Assembly: GCA_045543635.1 (NCBI GenBank)
Contig: JAZQMT010000118.1
Coordinates: 1-25,887, forward strand
From: SIG578 sp045543635
Lineage (GTDB): Bacteria > Bacillota > Clostridia > Oscillospirales > Ruminococcaceae
Reading direction: 5' to 3'
Length of the DNA: 25,887 bases
The notes below the pieces were generated by a model, which saw only the letters and a list, made by a program, of their open reading frames with translations, did no database searches and had not been told where the DNA came from. Positions 1-5,156 of the stretch are shown here, in pieces (the first letter of the stretch is position 1; each line of letters opens with the position of its first letter). The translations under genes were made by a program, and so were the position numbers.

Positions 1-84
1 GAAAAAAACAATGAACTATTTATAGACGTTGTTATCGGACAGCCCCAAGTTATAAAACGAAGGAGAAAAGCGTATGCCAACTGA
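1..84 (+). CDS. C-terminal end of an unidentified small-element protein (5' partial)
   Basis: The frame starting at base 1 stays open for 27 codons and ends in TGA at 82-84. The visible residues begin EKNNELFIDVV and end in a basic stretch, IKRRRKAYAN. The next gene starts at 74, inside this one, an 11-bp overlap typical of translationally coupled genes in phage and integrative-element operons. The stretch is too short to assign to a family. It could be chance open frame, but the ribosome binding site of the next gene (AAGGAGA at about 59-65) lies within it, which fits an operon. Confidence 0.4.
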   Translation, partial: EKNNELFIDVVIGQPQVIKRRRKAYAN

Positions 85-288
85 CTATGGCTCTGAAAGC
101 GTGGTATGTCCATTCTATACGGATGAAACGCGAAACAGTGTCAGCTGCGAGGACTTTATTGGAAAAACTTGTAAAAGAAGTTTTAAAAAGGAATAATTAA
201 ACGGGCCCACAAAAAGAAATATTGCGACGTTCTCGAAAATTATGAGAACTGTCCCCATTACCAACAGGTAAACAAAAAATACATTTAA
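74..288 (+). pseudogene. Cys-rich small phage/element-type protein, broken by a -1 frameshift
   Basis: An ATG at 74, preceded by AAGGAGA, opens a 40-residue frame ending at 194-196. It contains CPFY (residues 12-15) and another Cys in SVSCED. Shifting by -1 just before that stop gives an open frame running to TAA at 286-288 with KKKYCDV and NCPHYQQ. The two parts join into the layout of a family I recall from prophages and integrative elements of gut Firmicutes: CPFY, then Cys, then KKKYC, then CPxY, probably a small zinc-binding protein. This is recognition from memory and was not searched. The shift region contains TTTTAAAAAGG, but this is not a proper X-XXY-YYZ slippery site in the zero frame, so decay is likelier than programmed frameshifting. 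The next gene follows 18 bases downstream. Confidence 0.55.
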
Positions 289-306
289 CAAAAAGGAGTT
301 TTTAAA

Positions 307-878
307 ATGACAACACACATCACAAAATTAAAGGATCTGACACTCGTCTGCTTAAAGGATATGAATAAAACTTATGAGGCAATCGATAGAAACGCGCGTG
401 AGCTTGTTGCTGCTGTTGTAGCGGAACGCCAGTCACCTCTTTTTGATCAACTGAGACAAACCGCCGCCGACTATATTTCAAACGTGGATGCCTTAATAGG
501 TACAGTGCAAACATCAAATCTTAAAGATGCGAGGATAAAGGCTTCTGATATTGACTTTAATTTACTTAAAGCAATAGAGCAGCTATCACCCTCTGATAGT
601 GAGCTGGACCTCATTTGTCAAGATTATGCGCAAAACCCCACAATGCTCCGCCTGATCCGAGAGAGAGCGAATGTTGATAAGCGCCATAATTTGAAAATCC
701 CTGCTGTGCCTACTGATAAAGTTAAAGCATTTGTAAAATTGCCGAATTTCTCAAAGGCTGCGTGCACGTAGCCTCGGACTATTCGAGCCCACTAAGAACA
801 CGTCAGCTTGAAAACATAACAAATAACTTCGATAACGTCTTTCAGAAAGAGCTTGAAATTATAGGAGGTTCTATATGA
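307..878 (+). pseudogene. Element-borne protein of unknown function, C-terminus frameshifted
   Basis: An ATG at 307 behind AAAAGGAGT opens a 154-residue frame ending in TAG at 769-771. It is a mostly helical, soluble protein with no membrane segment and no motif I can name. The -1 frame is open from about 726 and continues past the stop to TGA at 876-878, giving ASDYSSPLRTRQLENI and then NFDNVFQKELEIIGG. That tail reads like real protein, and its stop overlaps the next start codon as ATGA, as in intact coupled operons. The intact gene was therefore probably about 190 residues long, and a single-base loss between about 750 and 768 truncated it. Function unknown; the small-gene operon suggests a prophage or integrative element. 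Confidence 0.55.
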
Positions 879-1045
879 TTTTCGTAAATGGCTGTCCTAC
901 AAATACCGAGGCAGACAATGCTTTTGTAAAAGAATGGCTAAGTAATAAGCCCAAAATAAAGGTAATTAACAAGGATACAGGCGAAACATTCTTTTTCCCT
1001 CTTATTGAAATGTCGAGAACGTTGGATGCCCCTAAACAAGTTTAA
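875..1045 (+). CDS. Small hypothetical protein (56 aa), element-associated
   Basis: The ATG at 875 has an excellent ribosome binding site, ATAGGAGG, ending 6 bases upstream. It overlaps the stop of the preceding frame as ATGA. The 56-residue product starts MIFVNGCPTNTEAD and contains KVINKDTGETFFF, followed by a short charged tail. There are no membrane segments and no recognisable catalytic motif. A strong terminator begins 9 bases after the stop, so this is the last gene of the unit. Coupling to two broken genes suggests it is a survivor of a decaying prophage or integrative element. Function not known. Confidence 0.6.
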   Translation: MIFVNGCPTNTEADNAFVKEWLSNKPKIKVINKDTGETFFFPLIEMSRTLDAPKQV

Positions 1046-1054
1046 CAAAATAAG

Positions 1055-1089
1055 CCCGCTCCCCTATACTGTGGAGCGGGTGTTTTTTT
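1055..1089 (+). terminator. Rho-independent terminator of the element operon
   Basis: Stem CCCGCTCC (1055-1062) pairs with GGAGCGGG (1073-1080) around a 10-nt loop, followed by TGTTTTTTT. All eight pairs are Watson-Crick and the stem is GC-rich. Confidence 0.9.
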
Positions 1090-1393
1090 CATTGTATGAC
1101 ATTCTTTTGATCGAACGATCCAAGAGCGAAGCAAGAGAAAATTATAAAACGAACTCCGAGCGAACGCCGAGAATTTTTATTTTAAAGCCGTGAGAAAGCC
1201 GTGAGAAATTGAAACAAAGCGGCGAGAAAGCGGCGAGATCTAAAAGCAAACAGGCGAGAAACAGGCCGAGGAACACACCAGAGCGGCAAGAAAGCATCAT
1301 TTTATAGGAAACAAAATGGAAACGAAATAGCAACGAAAAACGAGGTTTTTTAAAGCAATAAACCCCAAATAAACCCCTTCTCGCACTTTTTCA
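1090..1393. other. Gene-free stretch between the decayed element and tRNA-Leu
   Basis: About 300 bases without a credible gene on either strand: short open frames here lack ribosome binding sites and protein-like composition. The plus strand is purine-rich with many GAGAAA and GCGAG words. The part from 1150 to 1270 holds the 11-bp repeats listed separately. No promoter, RNA gene or attachment site could be supported. Confidence 0.6.
1150..1270 (+). repeat. Cluster of 11-bp tandem doublets
   Basis: Four adjacent doublets of 11-base units occur in 120 bp: CGAACTCCGAG/CGAACGCCGAG (1150-1171), AAAGCCGTGAG twice (1184-1205), AAAGCGGCGAG twice (1216-1237), and AAACAGGCGAG/AAACAGGCCGAG (1248-1270, second copy 12 bp). 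Within a doublet the copies are identical or nearly so. Between doublets only the frame of A-rich start, GC-rich middle and GAG end is kept. An 11-bp period does not preserve a reading frame, so the repeat is not coding. Confidence 0.7.
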
Positions 1394-1438
1394 GAAAAAG
1401 AAAAAACCACAAAACCGCATAAGACTGCGGAATTGTGG
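1394..1438 (-). terminator. Rho-independent terminator of tRNA-Leu
   Basis: On the minus strand, CCACAA and CCGCA pair with TGCGG and TTGTGG across an internal A/A mismatch (plus positions 1407-1419 and 1426-1438), followed by TTTTTTCTTTTT. It lies 12 bases after the encoded CCA end of tRNA-Leu. Confidence 0.85.
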
Positions 1439-1449
1439 AATTTTTAAAG

Positions 1450-1533
1450 TGGTGCGAGTGACGGGACTTGAACCCGTACGTCGTGGACACACGCCCCTCA
1501 AACGTGCCTGTCTGCCAGTTCCAGCACACTCGC
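1450..1533 (-). tRNA. tRNA-Leu (anticodon GAG)
   Basis: The 84-nt class II tRNA includes an encoded 3' CCA. The acceptor stem GCGAGTG/CACTCGC is perfect, the D stem is CTG/CAG with GGCAGA in the loop, the anticodon stem CACGT/GCGTG carries loop TTGAGGG (anticodon GAG), a long variable arm TGTC/GACG follows, and the T stem is ACGGG/CCCGT. It reads CUU and CUC codons. It has its own near-consensus promoter and a terminator. Confidence 0.95.
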
Positions 1534-1567
1534 ATATTTAAGCGCCCCTTCTCAAGAGCGCCTAATT

Positions 1568-1596
1568 ATTATAGCATCGGTTTTTCTCTTTGTCAA
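1568..1596 (-). promoter_or_regulatory. Sigma-A promoter of tRNA-Leu
   Basis: On the minus strand, TTGACA (1591-1596), a 17-bp spacer and TATAAT (1568-1573) preceded by TGC, an extended -10. The spacing and both hexamers match consensus, as expected for a stable RNA gene starting about 30 bases downstream. Confidence 0.88.
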
Positions 1597-1638
1597 TAAG
1601 AAATTTCGATTTTTTTACAGCTTTTTAAATATTTTTTA

Positions 1639-2646
1639 TTATAATATCTCAATTCCGTTTTCTTTACACTTTAAAATCATTTCTTGCGGCCAGATAGATG
1701 CCTGAACCTCGCCTACATGGACCTTATCAAGCATGATAAGGCATATTCTTGACTGGCCGATTCCTCCACCGATAGTTAGCGGCAGAACATCATTTGCAAT
1801 TTTTGAATGGTAATCAAAATGAAGGCGCTCATTGCAGCCCGCTTTATCAAGCTGATAAATAAGAGCATCTCTATCGACGCGAATGCCCATAGACGAGAGC
1901 TCTATCGCGGTATCAAGAGGATCGCTCCACATTAAAAGATCACCATTAAGCGACCAATCGTCATAATCAGGGGCTCTGCCATCGTGCTTTTTGCCACTCT
2001 TTAATGTGTCACCTATCTGCATAATGAAAACTGTGCCATATTTTTTAGTAATCGCATATTCTTTTTCCTTATCGGTAAAATCAGGATACATATCCTCAAG
2101 CTCTTGCGAGGTTATAAAGAAAGGCTTTTCGGCAAATCTTTGTTTAAGCTGAGGATATTCTTTTATAACTTCTTTATGGGTTTTATTAAAGGCATCAACG
2201 ATTTTCTCAACTATTTCTTTAAGAAAATCGATAGTACGCTGTTCTCTGCTGATAACAAGCTCCCAATCCCATTGGTCAACATAGATAGAATGGAGGTTAT
2301 CGACATTATCATCACGGCGGATAGCACTCATATCGGTATACAATCCCTCGCCCTTTTTAAAGCCATAGCGGTAAAGAGCAAGCCTTTTCCACTTTGCAAG
2401 TGACTGAACAACCTCGGCTTCACACTCGAACTCCTTGGTAGTGAAATGCACCTTTCGTTCTACGCCATTCAAATCGTCATTAATTCCGCTTTGTTTTGTA
2501 ACAATAAGAGGAGCAGTTACCCTTTCTAAATTCAGCGTTTGCGCCAAATTTCGTTCAAAAAGATCCTTTGTCAGTTTAATGGCGCGCTGTGTATCTCGAA
2601 GGGAGAGAGACGATTTATAGCCCTTCGGAAGCTTTACGCTGAACAT
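1639..2646 (-). CDS. asnA: Aspartate--ammonia ligase (asparagine synthetase A)
   Basis: AsnA makes asparagine from aspartate, ammonia and ATP in the cytoplasm, using a class II aminoacyl-tRNA synthetase fold. The ATG at 2646 (MFSVKLPKGY) is chosen because AAGGAGTG lies 6 to 8 bases upstream; an in-frame start farther upstream has no such site. This gives 335 residues, close to the usual 330. Family signatures include FECEAEVVQSLAKWKR near residue 72, DGRAPDYDDWSLNGDL in the middle, and the C-terminal GGGIGQSRICLIML and EVQASIWP motifs of the ATP/aspartyl-adenylate site. The gene sits between two tRNA genes on the same strand. A terminator hairpin of the upstream tRNA-Pro ends just before its ribosome binding site, and I see no independent promoter, so expression may depend on readthrough. 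No terminator is visible after the stop. Confidence 0.96.
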   Translation of the reverse strand: MFSVKLPKGYKSSLSLRDTQRAIKLTKDLFERNLAQTLNLERVTAPLIVTKQSGINDDLNGVERKVHFTTKEFECEAEVVQSLAKWKRLALYRYGFKKGEGLYTDMSAIRRDDNVDNLHSIYVDQWDWELVISREQRTIDFLKEIVEKIVDAFNKTHKEVIKEYPQLKQRFAEKPFFITSQELEDMYPDFTDKEKEYAITKKYGTVFIMQIGDTLKSGKKHDGRAPDYDDWSLNGDLLMWSDPLDTAIELSSMGIRVDRDALIYQLDKAGCNERLHFDYHSKIANDVLPLTIGGGIGQSRICLIMLDKVHVGEVQASIWPQEMILKCKENGIEIL

Positions 2647-2667
2647 AAAAAACACTCCTTTATGTAA

Positions 2668-2709
2668 TAAAATAAAAATCGCCACGACGAATTTACATCC
2701 GCCGCGACG
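2668..2709 (-). terminator. Terminator between tRNA-Pro and asnA
   Basis: On the minus strand, CGTCGCGGCG pairs over ten positions (three G-U) with CGTCGTGGCG (plus positions 2700-2709 and 2680-2689), then ATTTTTATTTTA. It starts 4 bases after the tRNA CCA end, and the U-rich tract runs up to about 10 bases before the asnA ribosome binding site. Confidence 0.7.
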
Positions 2710-2712
2710 ACA

Positions 2713-2789
2713 TGGTCTGAGTGGCGGGAGTTGAACCCACGGCCTCTACCACCCCAAGGTAGCGCGCTACCAAACTGCGCCACACCCAG
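2713..2789 (-). tRNA. tRNA-Pro (anticodon GGG)
   Basis: The 77-nt tRNA has an encoded CCA. The acceptor stem is CTGGGTG/CACTCAG with one G-U pair, the D-arm holds GCGCAG and GGTAGCGC, the anticodon stem CTACC/GGTAG carries loop TTGGGGT (anticodon GGG), and the T arm is GTGGG-TTCAACT-CCCGC. It reads CCC and CCU. It is followed by a terminator and then asnA on the same strand. Confidence 0.95.
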
Positions 2790-2806
2790 ATTTTTGCTGC
2801 CTAAAT

Positions 2807-2835
2807 ATAATAACACACCCAAAAACAAAATGCAA
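2807..2835 (-). promoter_or_regulatory. Probable sigma-A promoter of tRNA-Pro
   Basis: On the minus strand, TTGCAT (2830-2835), a 17-bp spacer and TATTAT (2807-2812). The -10 ends 17 bases before the mature tRNA 5' end. Each hexamer deviates from consensus, but spacing and position fit. Confidence 0.6.
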
Positions 2836-2885
2836 GCATTATTTTAACTTTTTTTAATATTTTTTTTCGGCAGCAATAAAACAAT

Positions 2886-3767
2886 CTATTTTTTTGCCTT
2901 ATTAAGCACTTCTTCAAGTTCTGCTTTATTAAAACGATAAACCTTATTACAGAAATGACAATTTACAGATTGTGTTTTGTTTTCATTAATCATTTCCTGA
3001 AGCTCCTGTTTTCCGAGAGAAATAAGTGCCTTTTCTACACGTTCACGACTGCAATTACATTTATATGTACAATTCATGCGATCAAGTACCTGCGGATTAA
3101 ATCCCTCTAATGCCTTAAAACAGATGTCCTGTGGAGTCATATTATCATGTAACATGCTGCTTACGGGCGGCATCGCCTGAATATTCTTTTCAATTTGACT
3201 TATCTCCTGGTCAGTTACACCCGGAAGGAGTTGCAAGAGATACCCCCCTGCGCTAATAACAGTTAGATCGGTATCAACAAGAACACCCAAACCACAGGCT
3301 GTGGGGATCTGCTCACTTGTAGCATAATAAGCGGTTATATCCTCAGCAATCTCACCTGAGACAAGCGGTATTTGACCGACATAGGGATCTTTCAGCCCAA
3401 TATCCTTTACAACCGAAAGGCTTCCCTCTTTGCCAACAGCACCGGAAACATCAAGCTTACCATATTGATTTAACGGAAGCTCGACAACAGGATTGGCAAC
3501 ATAGCCTCTAACATTACCCACATAATCGGTAACTGCAATAAGCGAACCCGCAGGTCCGCCGCCATTTACACGCAAAGTAATAGAGTCATCTTTTGCCTTA
3601 AGCATGCTTCCCATAAGAGAGGCTGCTGTTAAAAGGCGGCCAAGCCCGGCAGTTACAACAGCGGAGGTTCTATGAATTCTTTCCATTTGAGATACAATAT
3701 CGGTAGAGTCAACAGCAAGAGCAATAATGCCGCCGTTTTCTGAAATGGTTCTTACAAGCTGTCCCAT
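2886..3767 (-). CDS. hslO: Hsp33 redox-regulated chaperone
   Basis: Hsp33 is a cytoplasmic holdase switched on by oxidation of a zinc-bound Cys cluster, protecting unfolded proteins during oxidative and heat stress. The start at 3767 (MGQLVRTI) is preferred over the upstream MFAERK: it has AAAGGAAAG upstream, begins 1 base after the methyltransferase stop, and gives 293 residues against 292 in E. coli. The N-terminal domain has the family pattern (RVNGGGPAGSLIAVTD, RGYVANP). All four zinc ligands are present: CNC at 237-239 and CHFC at 270-273, with the usual linker of about 30 residues. It is the last gene of the lon-engB-methyltransferase-hslO run, which groups proteolysis with redox protection. 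I found no convincing terminator after it. Confidence 0.96.
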   Translation of the reverse strand: MGQLVRTISENGGIIALAVDSTDIVSQMERIHRTSAVVTAGLGRLLTAASLMGSMLKAKDDSITLRVNGGGPAGSLIAVTDYVGNVRGYVANPVVELPLNQYGKLDVSGAVGKEGSLSVVKDIGLKDPYVGQIPLVSGEIAEDITAYYATSEQIPTACGLGVLVDTDLTVISAGGYLLQLLPGVTDQEISQIEKNIQAMPPVSSMLHDNMTPQDICFKALEGFNPQVLDRMNCTYKCNCSRERVEKALISLGKQELQEMINENKTQSVNCHFCNKVYRFNKAELEEVLNKAKK

Positions 3768-3768
3768 T

Positions 3769-4518
3769 CTATTTTCTTTCCTTTCTGCAAACATAAACGA
3801 TACGCTCTGTTTTATCGTTTACGTCATTATATGTAAAATCATCATAGCGCGCGATGCAGTGCATATCGCTTTGTTCAATTATTTGTGTTAAAAATTCATC
3901 ACTGTAATAGTGCTCGCAAAAGCCCTCTTCCCATCTATCATAAAGAGAGTTTTTCTGCGGCTTGAAAAAATCAAGAGCTATCTCGACCGAGCCATTGCTT
4001 TCACAAAAGCTGTTTTGCCAAACACAATAAACATCTTCCGTATCATAAACAAAGGTATTATTGCCTAAAACTTCACGATGTTTATAGAGGGTGTTAACAT
4101 CAAAAATAAAAATTCCGCCTTCATTTAAAAAGAGAGATACACGTTCTACTGTCTTTTTAACATCCTCCTGATTTTCTAAATGATTTATACTATCGAGGCA
4201 ACACACAGCGGCATCAATAGTACCGAACAGATCAAGTTGTTGCATGGTTTGATTTAAGAATATCGGATTACCGAATTTATGCGGCTTATTCATTGCCTCG
4301 GAAAGCATTTGCTCACTCGCATCAACTGCTACAACATCATATCCTTTATCTGCAAACTCAAAAGATAGGCTGCCCGTTCCGCAGGCAAGATCCAAAAGGA
4401 GATTGCCGCCGTTTCCATGCTTTATAATAAGCTCATTAAAATAGGCACAAAGTTTTTTATAATCTACATTGTTTGTAAGCCTATCGTAAAATGGAGCAAA
4501 TGACTCATAAGTTTTCAT
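3769..4518 (-). CDS. Class I SAM-dependent methyltransferase (YqeM-like)
   Basis: The 249-residue soluble protein has a Rossmann methyltransferase fold. Motif I, LLDLACGTGSLSF, lies at about 40-52; motif II (DVVAVDASEQML) places an acidic residue for the SAM ribose; later CCLDSINHL and GGIFIFDVNT match post-I and motif IV/VI regions. The N-terminal YESFAPFYDRL is typical of YqeM and related small-molecule or tRNA-associated methyltransferases, but the substrate cannot be told from sequence. It lies 29 bases after engB, and its stop is 1 base before the hslO start, so it is cotranscribed and probably coupled with hslO. A purine-rich AGGGAAG serves as ribosome binding site. Confidence 0.9.
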   Translation of the reverse strand: MKTYESFAPFYDRLTNNVDYKKLCAYFNELIIKHGNGGNLLLDLACGTGSLSFEFADKGYDVVAVDASEQMLSEAMNKPHKFGNPIFLNQTMQQLDLFGTIDAAVCCLDSINHLENQEDVKKTVERVSLFLNEGGIFIFDVNTLYKHREVLGNNTFVYDTEDVYCVWQNSFCESNGSVEIALDFFKPQKNSLYDRWEEGFCEHYYSDEFLTQIIEQSDMHCIARYDDFTYNDVNDKTERIVYVCRKERK

Positions 4519-4547
4519 ACTTAAGGACTTCCCTTTTTAAAATGTTT

Positions 4548-5141
4548 TTAAGCGTTTTCGCGGCAATCAATTTCTTCAAAAAGCGCACGAATTTCATCTG
4601 TTCCCTCGCCTGTTTCGGCTGAAAACTCGATCATATTTGCATCAAAATCCTCACCGAGCGCCTCACATATTTTTTGCCGCATTTCCTGACGCTGTTTTTT
4701 AGATAATTTATCAGCTTTTGTAAGCACAACAACAAAGGGTATTTCACTTTGAATGAGGAAATCGGTCATAACAAGGTCATCTTTTGAGGGAGGGTGGCGC
4801 ATATCCATTAGTGCAAGAACAAGCTCGATCTGTCTCCCCGATGAAAAATAGGAGTCCATAAGCTTTCCCCAGCGTTCCTTCTCTTCTTTAGAAACACGGG
4901 CAAAACCATAACCGGGCAGATCGGCAAACCGCATATTACCTAGCTTAAAAAAATTGATGGTGGCAGTTTTTCCCGGAGACGAGCTGACTCTTGCAAGGTT
5001 CTTTCGGCTGAAAACGCGGTTTATCATAGAAGATTTTCCGACATTCGATCTGCCTACAAAAGCAACTTCGGGACAATCGGATTTAAAAAGCTGATCCGGT
5101 CTGCCGAAAGAAGTTTCAAACTCAATTTGATTAAAATTCAT
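4548..5141 (-). CDS. engB: Ribosome biogenesis GTPase EngB (YsxC/YihA)
   Basis: EngB is a small TRAFAC GTPase needed for large-subunit ribosome assembly. All GTP-binding motifs are visible in 197 residues: G1 GRSNVGKS (30-37), a switch region with SSPGKTATINFF (54-65), G3 DLPG (74-77), G4 TKAD (141-144) and G5 SAETG (174-178). The length is typical of the family, with no extra domain. The gene begins 15 bases after lon, the same lon-ysxC order known from Bacillus, and is followed at 29 bases by the methyltransferase. The lon promoter presumably drives it. Confidence 0.96.
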   Translation of the reverse strand: MNFNQIEFETSFGRPDQLFKSDCPEVAFVGRSNVGKSSMINRVFSRKNLARVSSSPGKTATINFFKLGNMRFADLPGYGFARVSKEEKERWGKLMDSYFSSGRQIELVLALMDMRHPPSKDDLVMTDFLIQSEIPFVVVLTKADKLSKKQRQEMRQKICEALGEDFDANMIEFSAETGEGTDEIRALFEEIDCRENA

Positions 5142-5156
5142 GTTTTTACTCCAGTT

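Noticed and set aside
181..200. Programmed -1 frameshift site in the Cys-rich gene
   Set aside because: TTTTAAAAAGG does not read as X-XXY-YYZ in the zero frame, there is no clear downstream pseudoknot, and the next gene carries a similar lesion, so decay explains it better.
1142..1333. Minus-strand open frame across the 11-bp repeats
   Set aside because: No ribosome binding site, low-complexity composition, and a repeat period that does not preserve the frame.
1378..1390. TCTCGCACTTT as an attachment-site copy of the tRNA-Leu end
   Set aside because: Only about 7 bases match, in the opposite orientation to the tRNA end, which is too short to support an att repeat.
3366..3374. TTTGACC (GGTCAAA on the minus strand) as a CtsR site
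   Set aside because: A single heptad inside the hslO coding region, with no second heptad at the right spacing and no adjacent promoter.
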